In this document: positions 47,921 to 56,265 of the stretch, one piece after another
Layout of the letters: every line of letters starts with the position of its first letter
Numbering within the stretch: the first letter of the stretch is position 1
Assembly: GCA_030041335.1 (NCBI GenBank)
Contig: JASHOB010000071.1
Span: forward strand, 32,146-96,145
Reading direction: 5' to 3'
DNA length: 64,000 bases
From: Alphaproteobacteria bacterium
GTDB taxonomy: Bacteria > Pseudomonadota > Alphaproteobacteria > ATCC43930 > CGMCC-115725
Made by a program: the position numbers and the translations under genes
The notes under the pieces: generated by a model
Seen by the model: only the letters and a program-made list of their open reading frames with translations
Database searches by the model: none
What the model was told of the DNA's origin: nothing

Positions 47921-49674
47921 ACGAGACGCGCAAGCTCACGACGATCCTTGCGGCCGATGTGGCGGGGTATTCGCGGCTCGCAGGTTTGGACGAGGAAGGG
48001 ACGCTGTCGCAGCTTCGCGGGCTTCGAAGCAGTCTCATCGATCCAACCATTTCGCTCCATCGCGGCCGGGTTGTGAAGCGGGCCGGCGATGGGATTCTGG
48101 TTGAATTTCGTTCGCCGGTTGAGGCCGTTCGGTGTGCTCTCGAGGTCCAGAAAGGCATGACCGAACGAAATGCCGACTTACCGTCCGATCGCCGCATTGA
48201 ATTTCGTATCGGCATCCATTTGGGCGACGTGGTGGAAGAAGCCGATGGCGACCTCATGGGCGACGCCGTCAACATAGCGGCACGACTGGAAGCGATTGCG
48301 CAGCCGGGTGGGATGATACTGTCCGACGATGCGTACCGACAGGTTCTCGGTAAAATAAATGACACCTTTGCCGATCTCGGCGAGCAAACGCTGAAGAACA
48401 TCGCTCGCCCGGTGCGGGTGTACGGTCAGGTCATTCAAGGGATGCAGACGGCAGAGGCGCCGAAGCCGACGCTCGCCTTGCCCGACAAGCCCTCGCTTGC
48501 GGTGCTGCCGTTCCAGAATATCAGTGGCGATCCCGAACAAGATTATTTCGCCGACGGGATGGTCGAAGACATCATCACCGGCCTCGCTCGCATCAATTGG
48601 CTGTTCGTTATCGCGCGCAATTCGAGCTTTGCCTACAGGGGCAAGTCGCCCGACATTCGCCAAGTCGGCCGAGAACTCGGCGTCCGTTATGTGATGGAAG
48701 GCAGCGTGCGCAAGGGTGGCAACCGCCTGCGCATCAATTGCCAGCTGATCGAGGCGGAAAGTGGCACCCATGTCTGGGCCGACCGATACGATGGTGCGCT
48801 GGAAGACGTATTCGATCTTCAGGACCGGATCACGGAAAGCGTCGTCGGCGTGATTGAGCCCAATGTCCGCCGTGCCGAAATCGAGAGAGCAAGGCGCAAG
48901 CGGCCAGAAAGCTTGCGCGCCTATGATCTCCATCTCCGGGCTTTGCCGTACTTTGCGTCCGACATGCCGGAAGACGCAGGGCGTGGGGTGGAATTCCTGG
49001 AACAGGCTCTCGCGCTCGAACCGAATTATGCTCCAGCGCACGCTTTCTTGGCTTGGGGCATGGAGATGCGCGTCGTGCGCGGCGGTTTCAACGAGGCAGA
49101 CGCGCAAGCCGGCCTGCATCATGCGCGGGCTGCTTTGGCGGCACCGACTGACGACGCAACGTCTTTGGCTGTCGCCTCCTTCGTCGTCCTGCACCTCGGC
49201 CACGATTTCGACTTGGCTGCGAATTCGATCGAACGGGCGATCGCTCTTAACGGATCCTGCGCAACGGCGTTCTACTTTGGATCGCACATCCACGCGCTCA
49301 GCGGCAATGTCAAAATCGCTGAAGATTATGCGCAGCGCGCCTTGCGGCTCAGCCCCTTCGATCCGTTCGTCTTCGAAGCCTATATCGCCCTCGGGATGGT
49401 CCGCTTGCGCGCGGGTCAGGATGATGACGCGGCGGCCTATTTTGCAAAGGGCGTCCACGCGAATCCGCATTTCAGTACCCTTTATGCGATGCTCAGCGCA
49501 GCGCTGGCGCTCGCCGGTCGGACGAGCGAGGCAAAGGCGGCGGCGGCACGCCTCATAGAGCTGGAACCGGGCTTCCGCGTGGCACCGCTGATCAAAATGG
49601 CTTCGGGCTTCGCTGTGCCGAGCCTGCTTGGTCGCTGGAGCGAGGGTTTGCTCAAAGCGGGCTTGCCCGAATAG
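47917..49674 (+). CDS. Class III adenylate/guanylate cyclase with TolB-like and TPR region
   Basis: The 585-residue protein has a class III cyclase domain with metal-binding Asp14 (AADVAGYS) and Asp58 (RAGDGILVEF) and the transition-state pair Asn119/Arg123 in DAVNIAARLE. A TolB-N-like region follows (SLAVLPFQNISGDPEQDYFADG onward, about 190-310), then TPR-like repeats. No membrane segment is seen. All catalytic residues I can place are intact, so it should make cAMP or cGMP. It is the middle copy of three tandem units. A CRP-type site lies 6.5 kb downstream at 56174, but a link is only inference. Confidence 0.87.
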   Translation: MNETRKLTTILAADVAGYSRLAGLDEEGTLSQLRGLRSSLIDPTISLHRGRVVKRAGDGILVEFRSPVEAVRCALEVQKGMTERNADLPSDRRIEFRIGIHLGDVVEEADGDLMGDAVNIAARLEAIAQPGGMILSDDAYRQVLGKINDTFADLGEQTLKNIARPVRVYGQVIQGMQTAEAPKPTLALPDKPSLAVLPFQNISGDPEQDYFADGMVEDIITGLARINWLFVIARNSSFAYRGKSPDIRQVGRELGVRYVMEGSVRKGGNRLRINCQLIEAESGTHVWADRYDGALEDVFDLQDRITESVVGVIEPNVRRAEIERARRKRPESLRAYDLHLRALPYFASDMPEDAGRGVEFLEQALALEPNYAPAHAFLAWGMEMRVVRGGFNEADAQAGLHHARAALAAPTDDATSLAVASFVVLHLGHDFDLAANSIERAIALNGSCATAFYFGSHIHALSGNVKIAEDYAQRALRLSPFDPFVFEAYIALGMVRLRAGQDDDAAAYFAKGVHANPHFSTLYAMLSAALALAGRTSEAKAAAARLIELEPGFRVAPLIKMASGFAVPSLLGRWSEGLLKAGLPE

Positions 49675-49829
49675 CGAACGAGACGCGGAAGCTCACGACG
49701 ATATTTGCGGCCGATCTTGCGGGCTATTCGCCTCTGGCCGGCGACGATGATGAAGGCATCAGGCTTCGCGCGCTATGGCACGAGCTCATCGACCCCGTGA
49801 TCGCCCGGCAGGGCGGCTTGTTAAGATGA
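49674..49829 (+). pseudogene. Truncated third cyclase copy (N-terminus only)
   Basis: Right after the intact cyclase gene the sequence repeats its start: AACGAGACGCG-AAGCTCACGACGAT matches with one change. The peptide NETRKLTTIFAADLAGYS is followed by LAGDDDEGIRLRALWHELIDPVIA. The start codon has become GCG, and a one-base shift near 49817 throws the frame to a stop at 49827. In the shifted frame GRLVKMT continues the homology briefly before it ends. The rest of the gene is gone. Confidence 0.8.
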
Positions 49830-49832
49830 CGG

Positions 49833-49949
49833 TTATGCCGCGAGACTACGATGCTCCCGCACCGCAGCCCAGTTCCTTGGCAGAAGTTCGTCGATCCGAC
49901 AGGCCGGATGCTGGGCGATTAGGGCCCGGATATCCGCCAACCACGGTCT
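49833..49949 (-). mobile_element. IS66-family transposase C-terminal remnant
   Basis: Read on the minus strand, the segment encodes RPWLADIRALIAQHP followed by RIDELLPRNWAA. This is the typical C-terminal element of IS66 transposases (WLADVLxxIAxHPxxRIDELLPWNW). The rest of the transposase is absent and no terminal inverted repeats were recognised. It touches the truncated cyclase copy, so an IS66 insertion may have caused that truncation. Confidence 0.7.
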
Positions 49950-50137
49950 GTGGCTCGAAGAACGTTCATTCGGGCGGTGACGGTCAAACCCTGCATCGCC
50001 GCTGCGCGCTTCGTCTTGGTTGCGGCAAGCTTCGGCTGTCGCCGAGTTATGAATCATTTATTAATTTATTGAGGAGTCGCGGCAACTGCTGTAACTTAAC
50101 TGTCGCAGAGTTCGCACCTCTGCGAGTGTTGACTATG
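49950..50137. other. non-coding stretch with an AT-rich patch
   Basis: Between the IS66 remnant and the terminator there is an AT-rich patch (50046-50074) and a perfect 7-bp hairpin, CGCAGAG (50104-50110) with CTCTGCG (50118-50124). No protein gene is recognised. It could be the body of a small RNA that ends at the terminator. Confidence 0.35.
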
Positions 50138-50174
50138 GAGGCCCCGCGCGGGAACGGGTGCGGGGTCTCTTTTT
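50138..50174 (+). terminator. Rho-independent terminator
   Basis: GAGGCCCCGC (50138-50147) pairs with GCGGGGTCTC (50160-50169), a 10-bp stem with one G-T pair and a 12-nt loop. Five T residues (50170-50174) follow. No intact gene ends just upstream on this strand. Confidence 0.8.
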
Positions 50175-50313
50175 GCGGTCTGTCAAAACCTCCCGGCATT
50201 GGTGTCGCATCGAATCGTGCAGTCGACACCGTCATGGCCGATTATCGGCAACGCAGCGTGCGGGTCTGGGATAGACTCGACTGAGCGGGCGTCAATTGCC
50301 TCAGGAGTTGGGA

Positions 50314-50595
50314 ATGCCGTCGAGACGTGAGCAATTGTTGGGAGACATGAGTGACGAGGCTTTAGCCGATTATCACGCCACCGTCGGCCCAGGGTCGCAA
50401 AGCGAGCAAGAGGTCCAGGCCGAGTACATGCTGCGCCAAATGCAGATGCAGCGCGAGGTAGCTGATGCCGCGATCGAAACGGCGAATTACACACGGCAAA
50501 GTGCCCGATACATGCGTTGGTCGGTAATCGTGCTTGCGGTGTCGGCCGTTCTGACCTTGGTGGTTGCGATAACCAGGTTTCACATTTGGGAATAG
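50314..50595 (+). CDS. Small single-pass membrane protein, function unknown
   Basis: The 93-residue product has an N-terminal acidic and Gln-rich helical part, with heptad-like MLRQMQMQREVADAAIE. One membrane helix lies near the C-terminus (about 69-88, WSVIVLAVSAVLTLVVAI), and the tail is short. AGGAG at 50303-50307 is six bases before the ATG. The shape suggests a C-terminally anchored coiled-coil protein. I do not recognise the family. Confidence 0.6.
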   Translation: MPSRREQLLGDMSDEALADYHATVGPGSQSEQEVQAEYMLRQMQMQREVADAAIETANYTRQSARYMRWSVIVLAVSAVLTLVVAITRFHIWE

Positions 50596-50995
50596 CTTAA
50601 CGACCGCGGACGTCCGGTAACGAGATGCGGCTAGTGACCCCGGAGTTCGGGGAATGAAGCATCGTGACCTGCGCCGACGGCTCGGCGCTCTCGCTCTAGG
50701 CCACGCTTCCCCTGCTCCGGCCGCTCACCCTGACCTGCGCCAAGGCGGATGTTAGCGAAGGCGCACGGTGCGTCTTTTGGATTACACCATGCTGATCGGG
50801 TCAATTGCTGGCTGGTTGCGCGTCGGCCTCAGATCTCGGTCGGAGTTGGGCCGATCTACCGGCCGAATGCTGCCAAAGCGGCATATTATCAGATCATAAA
50901 TTCTTTATGAAATTCTCCGGTTTGCCGTTGTGCGCGTCGGCGCAGTCCCCATTTCGGAGGCTTTGTGCCCTCACCGCTACGGAAGATCTCGAGAA
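50596..50995. other. 400-bp gap without a recognised gene
   Basis: Small frames exist (for example from 50805) but show no motif or good ribosome binding site. A moderately AT-rich patch near 50890-50910 may hold a promoter for the small gene at 50996. Confidence 0.45.
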
Positions 50996-51166
50996 ATGCT
51001 CAAACAAGAAAACCTCGTTCCCGGCCTGATTGTCGCCGGGTTCATCGTCGCGGCCACGATGCTGTTCGGCACTCGACATGAGTATGCCAAACATGCTCGC
51101 CTCGATCGCTGGACCGGCGAGGTCCACATGTGCATTCCGGTCGACGAGCACCTCGTGTGCCGCTGA
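50996..51166 (+). CDS. 56-residue membrane protein, function unknown
   Basis: This short frame encodes a membrane segment (about 8-24, LVPGLIVAGFIVAATMLFG) followed by a soluble tail with RLDRWTGEVHMC and a final Cys. The R-L-D-R-W-T-G motif is one I have seen in other small alphaproteobacterial membrane proteins. A terminator begins five bases after its stop, which supports a real transcript unit. A GGAAG lies about 10 bases before the ATG. Confidence 0.6.
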   Translation: MLKQENLVPGLIVAGFIVAATMLFGTRHEYAKHARLDRWTGEVHMCIPVDEHLVCR

Positions 51167-51171
51167 CTTCG

Positions 51172-51200
51172 AGAGCCAGCTTCCGCCGGCTCTTTTTTTT
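51172..51200 (+). terminator. Rho-independent terminator
   Basis: AGAGCC (51172-51177) pairs with GGCTCT (51188-51193), and a run of T residues ends at 51200. It directly follows the 56-residue membrane protein gene. Confidence 0.8.
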
Positions 51201-51268
51201 GCCCGGACGCGAACCCTCGCGACTCGGCCGGTGCGAACGGCGACCTTGTGGGGTTGCGCCGTCGAGCC

Positions 51269-51892
51269 TCATCTCGCCCCACCGACGGAGCGATCCGGGA
51301 CACGCAGGCCATTTATGAGCAGACCCACCATGCGCCGTGTCTGGGCGAATTCGGCTGACGTGGCTGGTGAGCAAAGCAACGCTACCGCTCTTAGTAGTTC
51401 AGCGGCAGATATGTCCGCGTGTATTTCGCTGTCGACGGTCTCCAGCAAACCCTGCAGAGACGGTACGAGGCGCTCCTCAAAATATCCAGGTAAGGACGCG
51501 TAGGCCGCTTCGCCCGAATGCAACGCCGCCGCCAGCCCTCGCTTGGTCATTATCAAGTCGAGATAGCGCTGTATCCAGCGTGAAAGCGCTTCAAACGGCT
51601 CATATTCTGCCGCCAAGATTTCGGCCGCGTCTGCGCAGGCATCGACCTCGCGACGAAACACGGCGACAATTAAATCGGAGCGTTTTGGAAAACGTCGATA
51701 AACCGTACCGACACCAACGCCTGCCTTCTCGGCGATCTGTCGGATCGGTGCGTTCACGCCGGAGGTTGCGAAGACCGCTTTGGCCGTCTTGAGCAGCGTA
51801 TCGACGTTGCGTCGGGCGTCGGCGCGCACGCGCCGGTCCGTATCGTGCCAAGGCGCGGCGCCATCACCTTTGTTCTTCGCCTTGCTACTCAC
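51269..51892 (-). CDS. TetR-family transcriptional regulator
   Basis: The 207-residue protein has the TetR N-terminal DNA-binding domain: DTLLKTAKAVFATSG near 31-45 and the recognition helix region AGVGVGTVYRRFPKRSDL near 57-74. The C-terminal ligand-binding part is of the type found next to SDR genes. It is divergent from an SDR gene, with two operator-like repeats between them, so it most likely represses that gene and itself until a small ligand binds. Confidence 0.92.
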   Translation of the reverse strand: MSSKAKNKGDGAAPWHDTDRRVRADARRNVDTLLKTAKAVFATSGVNAPIRQIAEKAGVGVGTVYRRFPKRSDLIVAVFRREVDACADAAEILAAEYEPFEALSRWIQRYLDLIMTKRGLAAALHSGEAAYASLPGYFEERLVPSLQGLLETVDSEIHADISAAELLRAVALLCSPATSAEFAQTRRMVGLLINGLRVPDRSVGGAR

Positions 51893-51910
51893 CTAGACCC
51901 CTCTTGATAA

Positions 51911-51948
51911 ACGGATCAATGTTCCGTATAAAGCGGACGAGCGTTCCG
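51911..51948. promoter_or_regulatory. tandem operator-like sites between tetR and SDR genes
   Basis: Two copies of CGGA-N5-GTTCCG lie 22 bp apart: 51912-51926 and 51934-51948. The first is also part of the inverted repeat ACGGA-N7-TCCGT (51911-51927). Spacing of two helical turns on the same face suggests a TetR dimer pair. They sit about 20-60 bp upstream of the tetR start and 70 bp upstream of the SDR start. Confidence 0.6.
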
Positions 51949-52015
51949 GTTGTGTCTTATACCGCACGCGAGCGACGTAAGCCACAGATCGATACCAAGA
52001 CAACAGGAGATCGCC

Positions 52016-52777
52016 ATGGACGATAAACGCGTTGCGCTGGTCACTGGCGCCAACCAAGGAGTCGGTCTTCAGGTCGCAAAGGAGCTGGCGACGAACGGCC
52101 TCACTGTGCTGGTCGGATCACGCAATTTTGAGCGTGGAAAAGCCGCCGCCCAGGAGATTGGGCTGGGCGCCGTCGCCATCCAGCTCGATGTCACGGATCG
52201 TGCTTCGATCGCCGCTGCGGCGGAGCGCATCCGCAAGGAATTTGGCCGCCTCGACCTGCTCGTCAACAACGCGGCCATCTCGAACACGAGAAAGCAAGCG
52301 CTGGGCTTGTCCCTCCAAGAGTACGCGAAATTATCGCGCGCAAGTAACGCCTCTCTCGATGAAATGCGCGCGGTGTGGGAGACGAACGTATTCGGGGTTC
52401 TCGCTGTTTATCAGGTGATGCTGCCCCTCCTCCGCGGGTCATCGGACGCACGCATCGTCAACGTGTCGAGCGGCGTCGGATCGCTGACGACGAACGCAGA
52501 CCCGGCCTACCCCCGCCGCGCGTTTTACGGACCCGTCTACCCTGCGTCCAAAGCCGCCCTCAATGCGATAACGTTAGCAATGATGGTCGAGTTGGAGTCG
52601 ACCGCGATCAAGGTCAATTTGGTCTCTCCGAGCTTCACCAAGACGAACCTAAACGGATATGAGGGGACGGAGTCTGTCGAAGAGGGTTCTCGCGAGGTGG
52701 TGCGCGTTGCTCTGCTCGGACCGGACGGACCTTCGGGCACGTTCACTCGTTGGGAAAACACTACGATCCCGTGGTGA
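52016..52777 (+). CDS. Short-chain dehydrogenase/reductase
   Basis: The 253-residue protein has the classical SDR motifs: TGANQGVGLQVAKEL (10-24), NNAAIS, the Ser of VNVSSGVGS, and Tyr-x3-Lys in GPVYPASKAALN. AGGAGA precedes the ATG at 52016; an upstream ATG at 51950 would run through the operator region. It is divergent from tetR and probably controlled by it. The substrate is unknown; the close relatives I recall are carbonyl reductase-like. Confidence 0.88.
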   Translation: MDDKRVALVTGANQGVGLQVAKELATNGLTVLVGSRNFERGKAAAQEIGLGAVAIQLDVTDRASIAAAAERIRKEFGRLDLLVNNAAISNTRKQALGLSLQEYAKLSRASNASLDEMRAVWETNVFGVLAVYQVMLPLLRGSSDARIVNVSSGVGSLTTNADPAYPRRAFYGPVYPASKAALNAITLAMMVELESTAIKVNLVSPSFTKTNLNGYEGTESVEEGSREVVRVALLGPDGPSGTFTRWENTTIPW

Positions 52778-52946
52778 TAGGAAAAGCCGAAGACGTGCCA
52801 TTGTGTGCGCCGCCGATTGGGCCGGCGTATCTGCAGCGCCGTCCGGCCGACCACAGTATCACCGTGTGATTGGCGTCAGGGGCGAGAGACGCTGGTAAGG
52901 GCTGCGAAGCCGAACGCCAGTCCACAGAACACAGAAGAGGTGTTGG

Positions 52947-53846
52947 ATGCGCGTGTTTCTGACGGGAGCAACCGGTTTTGTCGGTTCCTTTCTCGTTCCG
53001 GAACTCATCAACGCCGGCCATCACGTGGTCGGGCTCAGCCGTTCGGACTTAGGCGCCAAGGCGCTGGCGCGTGTCGGGGCGGAGGTCTTTCGCGGCGACG
53101 TGAATGACCTGGACCGCGTGCGCATCGCCGCGGAGGCGGCCGACGGCGTCATACACGCGGCCTTCAACCACGATTTCTCCAACTTAATGCAGAACAGCGA
53201 GAACGACCGCCGAGTCATCGAGACGCTCGGCGAGGTGCTGGCTGGCTCCGACCGGCCGCTAGTCATTACCTCCGGCACAGGCCTCGCCCGGTCAAAGACC
53301 GGTGGCCTGGCGGTAGAAACCGACGATCACGCCACCTCGGCCGAGTTCCCCCGCGCAGCCTCCGAGGAGGCGGCCGACACCCTCATCGCCAAAGGCGGGC
53401 GGGTAATGGTGATGCGGCTGCCGCAGGTGCACGACACGCACAGGCAGGGCCGGGTCACATGGCATATCCAGACGGCGCGGCGGCAGGGCCGAGTGGCGTA
53501 TGTTGGCGACGGCATGAACCGATTGGCGGCTGTGCACGTCTCTGACGCTGTCCGGCTTTACCGGCTGGCGCTCGAGAAGGGTCAGGCAGGCGCGCGCTAC
53601 AACGCCGTAGGCGAAGAAGGTGTTGCCCTGCGCGACATCGCCGAAGTGATCGGTGCGGGGTTGAAAATGCCCGTCGTGTCTATCACGCGGGAGGAGGCGC
53701 CCGCATACTTCGGCTGGATGGCGCATCTCGCCACGATCGATCTTGCGGCCTCCAGCGTGCTGACGCGCGAGCAGCTTGGCTGGAACCCCACTGGGCCTGA
53801 CCTGCTGACCGACCTGCGCAACATGGATTACAGCCTGGCACGGTGA
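52947..53846 (+). CDS. NAD(P)-dependent epimerase/dehydratase (atypical extended SDR)
   Basis: The 299-residue protein starts MRVFLTGATGFVGS, an extended-SDR cofactor site (GATGFVG), and has VIHAAFNHDF and VITSGTGLARSK. The usual Tyr-x3-Lys pair is not obvious, so it is an atypical SDR of the kind seen near TetR/SDR clusters. GAAGAGGTG precedes the ATG by a few bases. It probably shares regulation with the SDR gene 169 bp upstream. Confidence 0.85.
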   Translation: MRVFLTGATGFVGSFLVPELINAGHHVVGLSRSDLGAKALARVGAEVFRGDVNDLDRVRIAAEAADGVIHAAFNHDFSNLMQNSENDRRVIETLGEVLAGSDRPLVITSGTGLARSKTGGLAVETDDHATSAEFPRAASEEAADTLIAKGGRVMVMRLPQVHDTHRQGRVTWHIQTARRQGRVAYVGDGMNRLAAVHVSDAVRLYRLALEKGQAGARYNAVGEEGVALRDIAEVIGAGLKMPVVSITREEAPAYFGWMAHLATIDLAASSVLTREQLGWNPTGPDLLTDLRNMDYSLAR

Positions 53847-54090
53847 AAAGGATTCCGGATCAAATCTTCTCACCTGCGGAAGAGTTAGCAGCCCGTGCTC
53901 AAGCGTAAGCGCTACTCAATGAGGCGCTTGCTCCCGACTCTGTCAATCGGCGTCCAATACATTTTTGCACGCCGAATCACACCCGACTCGGGCTGGCGGC
54001 CCCTCAGTCTTGGCACATTGAGCTAAGGGGCGGCTCCCGAACGGGTGAGCATCCAAGGCAAGTAGCGGCGAGACGTTCGAAGGCGCTTAG

Positions 54091-54894
54091 CTAAGAAGCG
54101 GCCACGGGCCGTAGGAAGGACTTGACTACCGTCTCGAAGCGTTCGGGTTGGTCATACGGAACCCCGTGGCCGGCGTCTCGAATCTGTTCGACTCGAACGC
54201 ACGGGTTAAGCCTCTGCAGCTCTCTTGCCGTTTCGAGCGAAACGACGGCGCCAATATCTCCAATAATGAGGAGAATAGGGACGCAAATTGTGGTCACCAA
54301 CTGGCGGTATTCGGGGCTCGGTGGCGTCAGAACGTCAAACGCGCTCATCCGGGTTTGCAATCTCGCCTCAGTTAAGAGTTCGACAATCTCAGACGAACGA
54401 TGAGGGTGGCGGGTTCGTGCCTGAGCCAACATGTCGTCCTTATTCAGGCTCAGAAGTCGGCGATGTCGCTCGGCGACATCGCTATCGCGAACTTCACGCT
54501 GACGCTGTGGGCTCAAGAAGGTCGGGTCAACCAGGATGACACCGCCAATGACATCGCCGATCTGACTTGCCACCGCGGCCGCGGTCATGCCTCCCATCGA
54601 ATGCCCGACGAGAATTGGGGTGGCAAGGCCGAGCCCTCGGATGAGACTCACAACGTCGCTCGCGTGATCGTCGTATCGATATCCATGGAGCGGCGCGCTC
54701 GACTGGCCGTGCCCCCTAGCATCCGGCATCACCACATCGAACTCACCTTCAAGAGAGCGGGCCAAAGGGCTCCAGCAGGCTCCGTTCCCGGTTAATCCAT
54801 GAAGCAGAACCAATGGCGGTCTGGCTCCTCCGGTTCGCAGGTAATGTATGTTGGCGCCACCCGCTTCCCAGACTCCTGTCATCCAGTTCGTCAT
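54091..54894 (-). CDS. Alpha/beta-hydrolase
   Basis: The 267-residue protein has an intact alpha/beta-hydrolase core: LLHGLTGNGACW (oxyanion region), the nucleophile elbow GHSMGG, an acid in LIIGDIGAV and the catalytic His in RDAGHGVPYDQPE. Esterase, lactonase or C-C hydrolase activity is possible. It stands alone on the minus strand, and its stop lies about 240 bp from the epimerase-like gene on the other side, a gap without recognised genes. Confidence 0.87.
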   Translation of the reverse strand: MTNWMTGVWEAGGANIHYLRTGGARPPLVLLHGLTGNGACWSPLARSLEGEFDVVMPDARGHGQSSAPLHGYRYDDHASDVVSLIRGLGLATPILVGHSMGGMTAAAVASQIGDVIGGVILVDPTFLSPQRQREVRDSDVAERHRRLLSLNKDDMLAQARTRHPHRSSEIVELLTEARLQTRMSAFDVLTPPSPEYRQLVTTICVPILLIIGDIGAVVSLETARELQRLNPCVRVEQIRDAGHGVPYDQPERFETVVKSFLRPVAAS

Positions 54895-54950
54895 CGAAAT
54901 CGCTTCAAAGAAGGGCCTCTGATAGAGGAAACAGCCGTTTAGTCCATGGC

Positions 54951-55262
54951 TCAGGCGTCACAATGACACCCCCTGGGGGACCCGCATCGGTCCTTCGGCT
55001 GTGGGCCGCGGCTGTTTATGCGTCGTCGCTGGCTCTTCAGCCCGTCGTTCATCCAGGTCAGCCAGCCCTTGCTGAAGGCGCGCAATCCTCTCAGCACCTC
55101 GGGATCACGGCGCAGCGAAGTGAGTTGTTTCGGATTCTCCTTCCGTGGCCGGCCTGGCCGGATCCGTCTGTCGCCTGATCGATGGCGGGGCGTTCGAAGA
55201 AAGTAGCGATCGAGCGGCGGGACGTCGTCTGGTTCAACCCACTTTCCCTCCCGCCGACTCAC
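54951..55262 (-). pseudogene. BrnA-like antitoxin, orphan and probably decayed
   Basis: The 103-codon frame has the C-terminal BrnA-type ribbon-helix-helix pattern GRPRKENPKQLTSLRRDPEVL, then LRAFSKGW, preceded by DDVPPLDRYFL. Intact BrnA antitoxins read GRPxxxNPKQxVTLRLDxDVL and end soon after GWQTRINDALREW. Here the segment after GW is changed (LTWMNDGLKSQRRR) and the frame runs on into unrelated sequence. No BrnT toxin gene is found upstream. The reading is by pattern only, so both the family and the decay are moderate-confidence. Confidence 0.5.
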
Positions 55263-55446
55263 GCGGTCACGCTATTTTTTCGGCGATGGCCGAAGCAGCC
55301 TTCAAAGCGGTTACTTTTTGAGCGGCATAGCAGCTGGAGGTTGATGCGGCCGAGGCGCCTTTCGGTCGTCCCTTACTTTTGAATTTTAGCGCTGTCATTC
55401 GCCGCCCAATGGCGATCGCGGGTGCCGGGCAGCCGTAGCGCATTAA
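55263..55446. other. short gap upstream of the BrnA-like remnant
   Basis: A 43-codon minus-strand frame (MTALKFKSKGRPKG start, near 55397) ends at 55268. It has no toxin features and no known family. Nothing else is seen. Confidence 0.35.
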
Positions 55447-55839
55447 CTATGCCGCGCGCAATTGGGCGAGCATTTGCTCGATCGAGGGGTGCAACATTAC
55501 CCAGCGCTCAGCGATCTTCCCATCCTTGATGCGGACGAACTCATGGCCATCGAAAATGATGCGTTTACCAGTCGCCGGCAGGTCTTGGAACTGCCCTGTG
55601 TGAGTTTGCGTCGCCTGCCAGCGTGCGGCTAACCGATCACCTTCTGACACGATGTCGAGAATTTCGACCGCTTGGTCGGGAAACGCGGTCATGACCACAC
55701 GCCGGAACATGATCAGCACCTCACGGTTGCCCGGGGGTGGCATATCGTGGGCGATGAACTCTGCGGCGACGATATCGGGAATCGCGTCCGGTTTCGTCAG
55801 CGCGATTAAATAGCGTCGGAATACTTCCCCATTATCCAT
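55447..55839 (-). CDS. SnoaL/NTF2-like domain protein
   Basis: The product from ATG 55839 has 130 residues and the SnoaL-like polyketide-cyclase fold pattern: FIAHDMPPPG, FPDQAVEILDIVSEGDRLAARW, THTGQF and the final GKIAERWVMLHP. Such proteins are small ligand-binding domains or isomerases; many lack known activity. GGGGAGG-type purines precede the ATG. Function in this cell is unknown. Confidence 0.82.
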   Translation of the reverse strand: MDNGEVFRRYLIALTKPDAIPDIVAAEFIAHDMPPPGNREVLIMFRRVVMTAFPDQAVEILDIVSEGDRLAARWQATQTHTGQFQDLPATGKRIIFDGHEFVRIKDGKIAERWVMLHPSIEQMLAQLRAA

Positions 55840-56173
55840 GATGTGCGCCTCCCCTTCGCTCGGTGGCACGGTGAAAAATCTGCTCTCCTATAGTATCGAA
55901 GGCGGAGGTCATCGATGTCATCCCTCTGTTGCTTAATGTGCCTTGGCGCGGCGGCACGATATGATGGAAAATTCGGCACTGCGCTTGAGCCACGGCGGCT
56001 TGCACTCCTACACACCGGTTGGTTTGTCCGCGCCCATGCTGACGGGCGTTGCCTCCTCGACGACCGAAAGCCCTATCTGGGTGACGGAAAGAGGGTGTCC
56101 TCCTTAGCGACGGACTGGGCGGCGCTCGCGCAGTTGCGCTGATGCAGGGCCTGCTCGTCAATATGTTCGTGTC
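55840..56173. other. intergenic stretch, no gene recognised
   Basis: Frames on both strands lack motifs and ribosome binding sites. It holds the promoter regions of the SnoaL-like gene (leftward) and, at its right end, the CRP-type site. Confidence 0.5.
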
Positions 56174-56189
56174 TGTGACCTAGATCACA
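56174..56189. promoter_or_regulatory. CRP-type operator
   Basis: TGTGA (56174-56178), six bases, TCACA (56185-56189): a perfect CRP half-site pair. It is 77 bp upstream of the ATG at 56266, a distance typical of class I activation if the start of transcription lies near 56235. A cAMP- or other effector-bound CRP/FNR-family protein could act here. Confidence 0.65.
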
Positions 56190-56265
56190 AATGACAGTTG
56201 CGTCCGCGGCTATTTTCGGCGCAGTCGCTGCTCGGGGCCTGCCGACGGCGCAAACGGAGGAAATC

